Assembly: GCA_029012365.1 (NCBI GenBank)
Contig: JAQXLY010000058.1
Location: forward strand, 1 to 64,000
Length of the DNA stretch: 64,000 bases
Direction of reading: 5' to 3'
DNA from: Lachnospiraceae bacterium
GTDB taxonomy: Bacteria; Bacillota; Clostridia; Lachnospirales; Lachnospiraceae
Shown: positions 1 through 7,393 of the stretch, piece by piece
Layout of the letters: each line of letters begins with the position of its first letter
How positions within the stretch are numbered: position 1 is the stretch's first letter
Position numbers and translations under genes: made by a program
Notes under the pieces: generated by a model
The model's input: only the letters and a program-made list of their open reading frames with translations
The model's database searches: none
Told to the model about the DNA's origin: nothing

Positions 1-60
1 ACATTGGTTAATAATGTTTAGCCAGTTTGCGCGTCGGACATCATGTGTAGATTGATCCAT
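1..60 (-). CDS. tnpA: IS66 accessory protein TnpA, first 20 codons (cut by window edge)
   Basis: The first 20 residues begin MDQSTHDVRRANW, matching as I recall the N-terminus of the small helix-turn-helix protein encoded upstream of tnpB and tnpC in IS66 elements of Firmicutes. A strong ribosome site (AGAGGAGG, plus-strand 71-78) sits about 10 bases before the ATG at 58-60. The gene runs off the left edge, so integrity is unknown. Confidence 0.7.
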   Translation of the reverse strand, partial: MDQSTHDVRRANWLNIINQC

Positions 61-160
61 GATAGTTTGTACCTCCTCTAAAAAACTACTAGTTTTTTCG
101 TGTCTTTTAGAGTATCTCACAAATATGCTAACTATCCAAGGCGAGGGATTTGACGCTTAC
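1..160 (-). mobile_element. End of an IS66-family insertion sequence
   Basis: The edge of an IS66-type element. Read on the minus strand the element begins at 160 with GTAAGCGTCAAATCCC, the GTAA start typical of IS66 terminal inverted repeats, followed by a non-coding lead of about 100 bases and the first codons of the small accessory gene tnpA. The rest of the element lies outside the window. If it is a standard IS66 insertion, the 8 bases at 161-168 (AAATATTA) should be the target duplication and reappear beyond the other end; that cannot be checked here. Confidence 0.7.
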
Positions 161-211
161 AAATATTAAACGTATTATAAGCAAACTCTTGAGCCAAATG
201 TTATTAGACAC

Positions 212-261
212 AAAAAAGAGGCTATCCCATTTACGATTGAAACCGTAAATGGGATAGCCTC
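212..261 (-). terminator. Rho-independent terminator of the minus-strand lipoprotein gene
   Basis: A perfect 17-bp inverted repeat (218-234 with 245-261, 10-base loop) is followed on the minus strand by a run of T (complement of 212-217). It lies about 60 bases past the stop codon of the lipoprotein gene at 322 and points the right way to end that transcript. Confidence 0.9.
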
Positions 262-321
262 AAATTTGTAAATAAGCGTAATGTTATTAATCTCTTACGA
301 AACACCTACAAATAATACGTC

Positions 322-1812
322 TTATTCATAAACTTTTTTTCCATATTGATGTCCTCGAGGGTCTCTATTTAGGTACTCCCATCCTTCATAGAACATCTTA
401 TCATTTGAACGTCCTTCTAAAATATACGTTCGTTCTTCCGTATTCTCTTTAAAAATGTCAGTCATTCCAAATCCCGAAAATCCTATGTATCGAACAGCTT
501 TTGGTATAACTATCTCTGGGACTTTTATATTATTTAATGATGTCATTCCCCCAGGTCCCACAAATCTTAAAGTGCTTGGTAATACAGGGAACTCTGTAAA
601 TTCGCACAGAAATGCCGACTCTTCAATTATTAACAATCCCTCTGGAAACTCAATGGATACTGGCGCTCCCGGATAATGAAACGCCCAGTTTTTTATAACT
701 TTTAGAGTGCTTGGTAAATGATACTTTGTTTCCGCTGTATATGTACCCATTGAAAAACCTTCAATTGTCGTAATTCCTTCTGAAAAATAAATATCTCCAA
801 CTCTATATGCAGCGTAATCAGATGCCATATAATTTATATTATTATCGTAAACCTGATTCTGCCGTGGAATATCCCACATTTCTCCAGTTCCTTCAAAAAC
901 CATAACTGCAGTCGGTTCGTAAACGTCAACATTTCTAATATCGCCAGGGTCAGGAATTGACCAAATAGAGGCTATTATATCATCACCCATTTGTCCCTCC
1001 CACTTTTTTTCGGTGTACCCATTCGCTACTGGGTCAAATTTGGGCTGAGGTGTGGTAGCCGGAACTGGAACAATATCTGACATTGGCAAGTCAACTGTTA
1101 TTTCAAACGGGACATCAATTATATACACCTCGGAATCAAAAAAAGATTCTATCCTTACGGACATATTAATTGTAGTTGTTCCATTATTAAACCCCCAAAT
1201 CATTATTTCTCGATTTCTCCAAATATATGATTCATAATAGGCATACGCAATGTCATAATCATCTGTCTTAGTTTCTACCGTTATATAGTAATTATTTGTA
1301 TCACTATATTTACCCATGTTTTTTACTTCAAAGGGCACAATAACAGGTTCTACGGATGTAATAGTAATCTTTTGAGTCGAATGATTCTTTAAAGATACGT
1401 ATGGAACTTTTGGAGTCGGCGTTGCAGTCGGTTTCGGCGTTGCAGTCGGTTTCGGTGTCGCGGTCGGCTCTGGTGTCGCAGTCGGCTCTGGCGTCGCAGT
1501 TGGCAGCGAAGTTGCCGTAGACTTAGGTTCTTCTGTAGGCTCACCAACAGAAACTTCTGTTGGTGTAGCAGTTGCAGTCGGTTCAACAGTCGGTACTGGT
1601 GTAGCAGTTGCAGTCGGTTCAGGTGCTTCTGTTGCTTCCACATCTGTCTTCTGCCCCATCTCCTCTAACATATTACTCAGTTCCTCATTCTGCTTCTGCA
1701 ACTCTTCCATCTGTTTTTTTAATGCTTCAGTCTCGTTATCGGAATTATTACATCCACATAATCCAATCACTCCCAACATTGCAATCAGGAAAAATATCTT
1801 TCGCATCTTCAT
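322..1812 (-). CDS. Surface lipoprotein with coiled coil, Pro/Thr-rich stalk and leucine-rich repeats
   Basis: A 496-residue predicted lipoprotein. The N-terminus has a basic start, a hydrophobic stretch and a lipobox ending in Cys21 (LCGC), so it should be anchored outside the membrane. Residues about 28-55 look like a short coiled coil. Residues about 60-136 form a Pro/Thr/Ala-rich stalk of near-identical TPEPTA/TPKPTA units. The C-terminal third (about 330-470) has spaced hydrophobic repeats (IYFSEGITTIEGF, LPSTLKVIKNWAF) like BspA-type leucine-rich repeats, a fold often used to bind host or polymer surfaces. The ligand is unknown. It is a single gene with its own promoter (1844-1872) and terminator (212-261). 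ATG at 1812 is preceded by GAGGAGG. Confidence 0.8.
   Translation of the reverse strand: MKMRKIFFLIAMLGVIGLCGCNNSDNETEALKKQMEELQKQNEELSNMLEEMGQKTDVEATEAPEPTATATPVPTVEPTATATPTEVSVGEPTEEPKSTATSLPTATPEPTATPEPTATPKPTATPKPTATPTPKVPYVSLKNHSTQKITITSVEPVIVPFEVKNMGKYSDTNNYYITVETKTDDYDIAYAYYESYIWRNREIMIWGFNNGTTTINMSVRIESFFDSEVYIIDVPFEITVDLPMSDIVPVPATTPQPKFDPVANGYTEKKWEGQMGDDIIASIWSIPDPGDIRNVDVYEPTAVMVFEGTGEMWDIPRQNQVYDNNINYMASDYAAYRVGDIYFSEGITTIEGFSMGTYTAETKYHLPSTLKVIKNWAFHYPGAPVSIEFPEGLLIIEESAFLCEFTEFPVLPSTLRFVGPGGMTSLNNIKVPEIVIPKAVRYIGFSGFGMTDIFKENTEERTYILEGRSNDKMFYEGWEYLNRDPRGHQYGKKVYE
1405..1629 (-). repeat. Tandem Pro-Thr codon repeats inside the lipoprotein gene
   Basis: Imperfect 12 to 18-base units encoding TPEPTA, TPKPTA and TATPVPT are repeated, seen on the plus strand as recurring GGCGTTGCAGTCGG-type blocks. 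They build the extracellular stalk. The near-identical units could change number by slippage or recombination. Confidence 0.75.
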
Positions 1813-1843
1813 AAAGCATCCTCCTCATGATTATATTACTTTA

Positions 1844-1872
1844 ATTATAATCGTCTTTCCAGTATTAGTCAA
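1844..1872 (-). promoter_or_regulatory. Sigma-A type promoter of the lipoprotein gene
   Basis: On the minus strand TTGACT (1872-1867), a 17-base spacer, then TATAAT (1849-1844), about 32 bases before the start codon. Near-consensus, so expression is probably constitutive. Confidence 0.75.
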
Positions 1873-2021
1873 CTGAATACCGCATATCTAATTATAGTCA
1901 TCTTCCTAACCATAATCAAGAATAAAACTACATTATATGCTTATTTTATAAAAAGGAGGCGGAGAAAATTGATAAGTTATCGTTCATTTTGGAAAACCTT
2001 AGAAAAATCCTCTGAGACCTG

Positions 2022-2195
2022 ATGAAGATGGGAATACCGAAGGATTTGGCATGGCAGGCAGGAAACAGCCGTAGAGGATACTGGTTCACGACACAAACGG
2101 TTGCCGTAAACATGGCAATGACAAGAGAAAGACTGATAGGTAGTGGCTTTTATGATTTAGCCACTGCCTATCAGTCTGTGCACGTCAACTATTGA
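2022..2195 (+). pseudogene. C-terminal remnant of a group II intron-encoded reverse transcriptase/maturase
   Basis: An open stretch of 57 codons reads MGIPKDLAWQAGNSRRGYW and ends in a segment resembling the C-terminus of LtrA-type intron proteins (LGIPK..A..WANTRKGYW ... YQ.VH, from memory). Just upstream the frame is broken by stops and only a few further residues of the thumb/X region can be guessed. The reverse transcriptase domain is absent, so the protein is dead. It stops directly before intron domain V, the normal arrangement for these elements. Confidence 0.75.
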
Positions 2196-2265
2196 AACCG
2201 CCGTGTACCGAACGGTACGCACGGTGGTGTGAGAGGACGGCGGTCAATCACCGCCTCCTACTCGA
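2194..2265 (+). ncRNA. Group II intron 3' end: domains V and VI
   Basis: 2198-2227 folds into the short hairpin expected of domain V (CCGCCGTG pairing with CACGGTGG around a small bulge and GAAC-type loop). It is followed by GTGTGAGAGGACGG and a second stem (GGCGGT with ACCGCC, 2239-2255), which fits domain VI with its unpaired A near CCTACTC. This tail is characteristic of bacterial group II introns. Everything upstream except the maturase tail is missing, so it cannot splice. The exact 3' boundary was not determined. Confidence 0.7.
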
Positions 2266-2416
2266 TTCAGATTAAAAGTGTTCACTTTGCTATTATTGAC
2301 TTAAAGAGAAAAATCCAATACAATATAGCAAAGTACCTATTCATTAGTTTGATTAAGGGCGATTAAATAGTAGGTGCATATTACGAAATGGAATAAAAAT
2401 GAAAGAAGGACACTTA

Positions 2417-2869
2417 ATGAATTATAGGCAGGTTACCAGTGAGGACGATAAGGATATTCCATATTTACATTCGATTTATATGTCGCCTGAAATATCCAAG
2501 TATATCGGTATTGACGAGGCGAACTATTGGCATTATATTGCCACGACGGAGAATGTATTTTATTACAAGGTTTACAAAGGTGATTGTTTAGTTGCAGCAG
2601 TTCACTGCGAGTTATCAGATAAAACCTTGTATATGGATATTGTGGTGATTCCTAAGTATCAAAATGTTGGAATCGGAACAACGATAATCCGGGATATCAT
2701 AACAGGAAAACTTCAGCTGGACTTTGAGAAAATTGAGGTTTCTATTGATAAGTCAAACATTCCGTCGATCAGGTTGTTTGAAAAAATGCAGTTTTGTTAT
2801 GTGTCAAAAGAGGATGAGCTTTTGAACTATGTATATCAGAAAGAAGGAATATTATGCGAACTTATTTAG
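2417..2869 (+). CDS. GNAT-family N-acetyltransferase
   Basis: About 150 residues with the GNAT core: a beta4 stretch YMDIVVIPKYQNVGIGTTII holds the acetyl-CoA pyrophosphate-binding motif (Q-x-x-G-x-G), and VSIDKSNIPSIRLFEKMQF is the usual C-terminal helix and strand. It should acetylate a small molecule or protein N-terminus; the substrate cannot be read. An upstream in-frame ATG at 2399 is possible, but AGAAGGA sits 6 bases before the ATG at 2417, which is preferred. It overlaps the next acetyltransferase gene by 16 bases, so the two are translationally coupled. Confidence 0.8.
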   Translation: MNYRQVTSEDDKDIPYLHSIYMSPEISKYIGIDEANYWHYIATTENVFYYKVYKGDCLVAAVHCELSDKTLYMDIVVIPKYQNVGIGTTIIRDIITGKLQLDFEKIEVSIDKSNIPSIRLFEKMQFCYVSKEDELLNYVYQKEGILCELI

Positions 2870-3372
2870 AAACAGAAAGACTTATATTAAGAAATCTTGT
2901 TCCGGAAGATTATAAGTCTATGTTCAGATGGTGTGGTGATCCGGAAGTAAATACATATATGATTTATCCTCTTTACAAATGTGCTGAGGATGTAAAGGAA
3001 TATATCGAGGGTCTAAATCCGGATGATCCCAACAATTATGATCTGGGTTTTGTGCTTAAGGATACAGGAGAACTAATCGGTAGTGGTGGCATTGTTTACA
3101 ATACAGAACGTGACGTGTGGGTGATAGGATACAATATAAGGCGTGATCAATGGGGAAAGGGTCTGGTTCCTGAGGCAATTCAGGGGCTGATTGAGTATGT
3201 CAGAAGAAACAGAGAAGTTAAGATTATTGAAGGTACCTTTGCTGCTGAGAATCATAGAAGCCAACGTGTGATGGAGAAACTGGGAATGAGCTTTTATGAA
3301 GATACCGAATATGAAAAACTTGACGGAAGTATATGTTTTAAGGCAAAGACGTTTAGAAAATATTATACGTAG
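2854..3372 (+). CDS. GNAT acetyltransferase, RimJ/RimL type
   Basis: 172 residues beginning MRTYLETERLILRN, the typical first strand of the RimJ/RimL-like (Acetyltransf_3) group. The CoA-binding loop is RRDQWGKGLVPEAIQ and the terminal segment AENHRSQRVMEKLGM is canonical. Members acetylate ribosomal proteins, amino acids or aminoglycoside-like compounds; nothing here chooses among them. AGAAGGA precedes the ATG, within the end of the preceding acetyltransferase gene. Length is normal, so it is probably functional. Confidence 0.85.
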   Translation: MRTYLETERLILRNLVPEDYKSMFRWCGDPEVNTYMIYPLYKCAEDVKEYIEGLNPDDPNNYDLGFVLKDTGELIGSGGIVYNTERDVWVIGYNIRRDQWGKGLVPEAIQGLIEYVRRNREVKIIEGTFAAENHRSQRVMEKLGMSFYEDTEYEKLDGSICFKAKTFRKYYT

Positions 3373-3395
3373 CACTTAATACCCAAAATCAGGAG

Positions 3396-3881
3396 TTGGG
3401 ACGATTTGATCCGGAAAAGAAGCACCTGTTTCAAGTGGAAGTTCCAAACTATATGTTTACAAAATATTTATATGAGTCGCAGGGAATTGAAATTGCATTG
3501 AGCTCGGAAGAAATTGACAGCGTATTTTGGGATGCAGCGGCACCGGGAAAACCGACCGAGGGAATCAGAGAGTTTCTTGCATTCCTAAAAGAGAACCAGA
3601 TACGCACCGGTGTAATCAGTAATATTTCATACTGTGGGAATGCTGTTGTTAAAAGGATTCATGACTGCATTCCGGATAATGATTTTGAGTTTATTATAGC
3701 AACCAGCGAGTATTTGTATCGTAAACCCAATAAGCATATATTTGAATTGGCATTAGAGAAGGCTGAACTTCAACCGGAAGAAGTATGGTATATCGGGGCA
3801 ATTGATATGAAATATGAACCAAAGGAAGATATCCTTACAATAAAGAATTGGAAAGAGTTAATAGATTTGTTAAAAAGTTAG
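3396..3881 (+). pseudogene. HAD-superfamily hydrolase, truncated at 5' end and shortened internally
   Basis: The readable 161 residues match the cap and central part of a HAD hydrolase: GVISNISYCG is motif II (Ser), and RKPNKHIFELALEKA contains the motif III Lys. The nucleophile motif I (DxDxT/V) at the N-terminus is missing, and the only start is a TTG badly spaced from AGGAG. Motif IV is also missing: after PEEVWYIG the protein goes straight to AIDMKYEPKED, where relatives have GDQ..CD..GA..AGI..VWY.GA. The loss is what a deletion between two VWYIG-coding stretches would give. Almost certainly inactive. Confidence 0.7.
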
Positions 3882-3950
3882 ATTAGAAACAGAAGAAATA
3901 ATCATGGCTGTATCATATAAACGATTATGGAAGAAATATAGGGGATGAAT

Positions 3951-4532
3951 ATGAAGAATGTAATACATATTTATGGAGCTTCCGGTTCGGGAACCTCTAC
4001 ATTAGGCAGAAAAATCAGTGAAGAATTGGGATATAAGTTTATGGATACCGATGATTATTACTGGTTACCGACGAATCCGCAATACACAACGAAAAGGAGT
4101 AAAGAAGAACGGCTTGCTTTAATGAAAAAGGATATTTCGGAAAATGATAATGTTGTGATTTCCGGTTCTTTGGTAGACTGGGGTGATGAATTAATTCCGC
4201 TGTTTACATTGGTAATCAGGCTTGTTACGGATACTAAAATAAGAATTGAAAGATTAAAGAATAGAGAGAAGCAAAGATTTGGTAACCGGATTATGCCGGC
4301 TGGTGATATGTATGCTAATCATATAGAGTTTATTGAATGGGCGAGAGAATATGATACCGGCAGCATAGATATGAGAAGCAAGGCAAATCATGATGAGTGG
4401 CAGAAATTATTACTCTGTAAGCAGATTGTTTTGGATGGAGCAGAGGATTTGGAGGAAAATTTCAAAAAGGTGCAAGCAGAAATTAATTCTATGATTGACA
4501 AAACGGTAACCGCAACGGTTGATTTTATGTAA
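3951..4532 (+). CDS. P-loop adenylate kinase-like protein (AAA_18 / topology-modulation type)
   Basis: About 193 residues with a Walker A loop close to the N-terminus (IYGASGSGTST), an acidic TDDYYW segment and a lid-like Arg-rich stretch (RIERLKNREKQRFGNR), the layout of small nucleoside/adenylate kinase-like ATPases. The phosphoryl acceptor is not evident. ATG at 3951 is preferred to ATG 3945 because AGGGG (3940-3944) is then 6 bases upstream. It lies in the series of small accessory genes from 2417 to 4847. Confidence 0.75.
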   Translation: MKNVIHIYGASGSGTSTLGRKISEELGYKFMDTDDYYWLPTNPQYTTKRSKEERLALMKKDISENDNVVISGSLVDWGDELIPLFTLVIRLVTDTKIRIERLKNREKQRFGNRIMPAGDMYANHIEFIEWAREYDTGSIDMRSKANHDEWQKLLLCKQIVLDGAEDLEENFKKVQAEINSMIDKTVTATVDFM

Positions 4533-4550
4533 GGATTGGTGGTATTACGA

Positions 4551-4847
4551 ATGGCAAGGACAGAAAATGTGACAATAACCAATATGTGTATGGTGTTTAA
4601 TGGCAGCAAAGTATTGGTGCAGGATAAAAAAGATGAGGATTATTCGGGAATCACCTTTCCGGGGGGACACGTTGAGAAAGGTGAATCCTTTACCGATGCA
4701 GTGATTCGTGAGGTGTTTGAGGAGACGGGCTTGAAAATTTCCTCGCCTAAGATATGTGGAATAAAGGATTGGATGCGGGAGGACGGCACAAGATACATGG
4801 TGCTCTTTTATAAAGAAAACGGTAAATGGACAGAAGAACTGAAATAG
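4551..4847 (+). CDS. Nudix hydrolase (MutT/8-oxo-dGTPase-like), C-terminally short
   Basis: The Nudix box is complete (GGHVEKGESFTDAVIREVFEETGL), giving a metal-dependent pyrophosphohydrolase active site for NTP-type substrates. The start at 4551 gives MARTENVTITNMCMVF, the usual N-terminus of this subgroup, with GGTGG 8 bases upstream. The protein is only 98 residues while relatives have about 150-160. After YMVLFYKENG the usual second half is replaced by KWTEELK and a stop, which suggests an internal deletion or frameshift. Activity is doubtful. Confidence 0.65.
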   Translation: MARTENVTITNMCMVFNGSKVLVQDKKDEDYSGITFPGGHVEKGESFTDAVIREVFEETGLKISSPKICGIKDWMREDGTRYMVLFYKENGKWTEELK

Positions 4848-4962
4848 ATTATTTGGATAGTGATTGCAAATAAGGTGGTATGTAGTTTGCCGCTGAGGTT
4901 ACTAAATGTATGATAGCATTGATAGACGATGATACATTTGATTTGTGAAACGAGGATACCGT

Positions 4963-5574
4963 ATGAAAAGGATAAAAATAATTGAGGACGATGATGCGAT
5001 ACGCACGGAACTGAAAACATTACTCTCAACCAACGGGTATCAGCCGGTGGAGGAGGGCACCTGTGACCTTATTCTTATGGATGTTAATCTGCCGGGAGAG
5101 AGCGGCTATGCCCTCTGCCGGAAGCTGCGGCAGACCTCGGATACACCGGTTATCTTTCTGACAGCGAGAGACACCCCGGAGGATGAATTGCTGGCATTCG
5201 GCGTGGGCGGAGATGATTTTATCCGCAAGCCTTACAACTCCTCCGTGCTGCTGGCAAGAATCGGACGTATATTGAAAAGTGCAGGAAACGAGACGATGAC
5301 CACTCGGGGACTGACTCTTGACTTACCGGGCATGAAGGCTGTTTTTGAAGACAATAGCGTTGAACTTACAAAAAATGAAACCCGTATCCTGTGGTGCCTG
5401 ATGCAGAAGGAGCTGTGTACCCGGGATGAGTTAATCGAAGACCTGTGGACGAACGGAATGTATATCGACGGAAACACTCTGTACGTCAATATCGGCAGGC
5501 TTCGGGAAAAGCTGGTGCAGATTGGAGCAAAAGACTTTATCCGCACGGTACGGGGAGTGGGGTACCGCCTATGA
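4963..5574 (+). CDS. OmpR/BceR-type response regulator with a shortened receiver domain
   Basis: 203 residues: an N-terminal receiver (IKIIEDDDAIRTELKTLL, phospho-acceptor Asp40 in LILMDVNLPG, Thr in FLTARD, Lys in IRKPYN) and a C-terminal winged helix (ELTKNETRILWCLM ... TVRGVGYRL). It should activate the ABC transporter encoded just downstream in response to a peptide antibiotic. Odd feature: Asp is at about 40 rather than 52-54 because helix alpha2, between NGYQPVEEG and CDLIL, is about 12-15 residues short. Start at 4963 is set by GAGG 8 bases upstream; an in-frame GTG at 4945 has no ribosome site. It overlaps the kinase gene by 4 bases (ATGA). Confidence 0.85.
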   Translation: MKRIKIIEDDDAIRTELKTLLSTNGYQPVEEGTCDLILMDVNLPGESGYALCRKLRQTSDTPVIFLTARDTPEDELLAFGVGGDDFIRKPYNSSVLLARIGRILKSAGNETMTTRGLTLDLPGMKAVFEDNSVELTKNETRILWCLMQKELCTRDELIEDLWTNGMYIDGNTLYVNIGRLREKLVQIGAKDFIRTVRGVGYRL

Positions 5575-6554
5575 GTTTTCGGGATTATCTTGCCGCAAAG
5601 GCTGTTTCCCTGTACTTAACCGGGATTGGCGGACTCTATCTGATTTTCGTTTCTTATCTGTGCGGCGTACCTGCTTCCCTGCTTGCCGTGCTACTGTTTA
5701 GCGCGGCAGCGGTGGTATTTCTTGGATTTATCCTCGGCTGGCGGCGCATGAACCGGCGACTGAAGATGCTGCAAAACAGACTAAACGAGCTGTCGGAGAA
5801 ATATCTGATCGGGGAAACGATTGAGCGGCCGAAAGACGCCCTGGAGCTTCCCTATTATCTGCTGATGAAGGAGATTTCACGCTCGGCTATCGGGGCAGTA
5901 GAGCAGGCCAGAGCGGAAAAACAGGAATATTGCGATTATGTGGACAGCTGGGTTCACGAGCTTAAAACGCCGCTTACCGCCTGCTCGCTGATTCTTTCCA
6001 ATGGCGGAGACCCGGCGAAGCTGCGGCGGGAGCTGCGTCGGGCAGATAATCTGACGGAGACAATCCTGACTCATGCAAAGCTAAAAACAATGGAAAAGGA
6101 TACACGAATCAGCCATGCCAATCTGCATAACCTATGCGACCAGGCTATTCGTGAGGAAATGGAGATATTAATCTCTGCCAATATCAATATTACTGTAGAC
6201 GGAGAATGCTCTGTATATACCGATTCAAAGCTCTTTGTGTTCATCCTCAAGCAGCTTCTTATCAACTGCGCCAAATACTGCAGGGGCTGTCAGATCAGCA
6301 TTACGCTTGCAAACGGTATTCTGACCTTTTCAGACAATGGTCCGGGGATTCCCGCTCATGAACTGAATCGGGTAACGGAACGTGGGTTTACCGGGGCCAT
6401 AGGACGAAGCAGCGGTCAAAGTACCGGTATGGGGTTGTACATCGTCAGTGAGCTTTGCAAAAAGCTGAATATCGGTCTGGAGATTTTCTCCGAAGAGCAT
6501 TGTTTTACCAGATTTGTGTTTCACTTTCCTTCCCAAACCTTACAAAAATGTTAG
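5571..6554 (+). CDS. BceS-type intramembrane-sensing histidine kinase
   Basis: 327 residues. Two hydrophobic helices near the N-terminus (about 15-60) with almost no loop between them mark the intramembrane-sensing group that reads the state of a Bce-type ABC transporter. The phospho-acceptor is His129 in DSWVHELKTPLTA. The ATPase part has the N box (INCAKYC), G1 (FSDNGPGIP) and G2 (STGMGLYIV). The start overlaps the regulator stop (ATGA), so they are translationally coupled. The stop codon lies inside a candidate operator (6539-6554). Confidence 0.85.
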   Translation: MSFRDYLAAKAVSLYLTGIGGLYLIFVSYLCGVPASLLAVLLFSAAAVVFLGFILGWRRMNRRLKMLQNRLNELSEKYLIGETIERPKDALELPYYLLMKEISRSAIGAVEQARAEKQEYCDYVDSWVHELKTPLTACSLILSNGGDPAKLRRELRRADNLTETILTHAKLKTMEKDTRISHANLHNLCDQAIREEMEILISANINITVDGECSVYTDSKLFVFILKQLLINCAKYCRGCQISITLANGILTFSDNGPGIPAHELNRVTERGFTGAIGRSSGQSTGMGLYIVSELCKKLNIGLEIFSEEHCFTRFVFHFPSQTLQKC

Positions 6555-6603
6555 AGAACCGATAGACAGCGTTAGAAAAAATCAGGGTTCTGTGCGGTAC
6601 AAT
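6539..6603 (+). promoter_or_regulatory. Candidate BceR-type operator and weak promoter before the ABC genes
   Basis: 6539-6554 is an imperfect inverted repeat CTTACA-AAAA-TGTTAG, like operators of Bce-type regulators. A -10 element TACAAT lies at 6598-6603, with no recognisable -35 at 6575-6580, as expected for an activated promoter. It would raise the ABC pair separately from the regulator genes. Inferred from layout only. Confidence 0.45.
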
Positions 6604-6628
6604 GAAGGCGAAAGGTTGGTGAAACGAT

Positions 6629-7393
6629 ATGAGTAAGTTACTGGAAATAAAACATGTAACCAAATACTACGGAAACGGTGATGCGGTGTCAAAAGCGCTC
6701 TGCGGCGTGAGCTTTACTATGGAGCAGGGAGAATTTACCGCTATCATGGGAGCATCCGGTTCCGGAAAGAGCACATTGCTTAAGGTGATAGCCACCATTG
6801 ACCGTCCGAGTTCCGGCAGTATCCTTCTGGAAGGACGGGACGTTGCCGAAATGCGGGAGCAGGAGCTGGCGGCGTTCCGAAGAGACCGTCTGGGCTTTAT
6901 CTTTCAGGAATACAACCTGTTAGATACGCTGACGGTTGAAGAAAACATTGTTCTGCCTCTGAACCTGCAAAAAAGACCTGTCCGGGAAACCAAAGAGCGG
7001 CTTGGAGAGGTTACCGCTTCTCTGGAAATCTCGGATCAGCTTGCTAAATTTCCAAGGCAGCTTTCCGGCGGACAGCGCCAGCGGGCAGCCTGCGCCAGAG
7101 CGCTGATTACCAAACCCGCTCTGATTCTGGCAGATGAGCCGACCGGCGCTTTGGACAGTGCCAATACGAAGGGACTCATGCAAACCTTCACGGTGATGAA
7201 TGAGCGTCTTGGCTCCACCATCCTTATGGTGACTCACGACGCTATGGTGGGTTCCTATGCCTCCCGTGTTCTGTTCCTGAAGGATGGTCAGATTTGGAAC
7301 GAACTGCACCGTGGTGACCGGGGACGTCAGGAGATGTATCACGAGATACTGAATACCATGACAGCGCTGGGAGGTGAGGCGGATGTTCGCTAA
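6629..7393 (+). CDS. ABC transporter ATP-binding protein, BceA-type
   Basis: 254 residues with Walker A GASGSGKS (about 41-48), Q loop FIFQEYNLLD, signature LSGGQRQR (about 145-152), Walker B LILADEPTGALD (about 165-176) and the switch His in MVTHD. The order regulator, kinase, ATPase, FtsX-like permease is the standard BceRSAB arrangement, which removes bacitracin-like or lantibiotic peptides from lipid II cycle targets. It overlaps the permease by 11 bases. Confidence 0.9.
   Translation: MSKLLEIKHVTKYYGNGDAVSKALCGVSFTMEQGEFTAIMGASGSGKSTLLKVIATIDRPSSGSILLEGRDVAEMREQELAAFRRDRLGFIFQEYNLLDTLTVEENIVLPLNLQKRPVRETKERLGEVTASLEISDQLAKFPRQLSGGQRQRAACARALITKPALILADEPTGALDSANTKGLMQTFTVMNERLGSTILMVTHDAMVGSYASRVLFLKDGQIWNELHRGDRGRQEMYHEILNTMTALGGEADVR

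Noticed and set aside
1405-1629. Regular short repeats suggested a CRISPR array
   Set aside because: The units are 12-18 bases, have no spacers and are in frame inside the lipoprotein gene.
5445-5570. Longer upstream start for the histidine kinase
   Set aside because: The extension lies out of frame inside the response regulator winged helix and has no ribosome site; ATG 5571 overlaps the regulator stop in the usual way.
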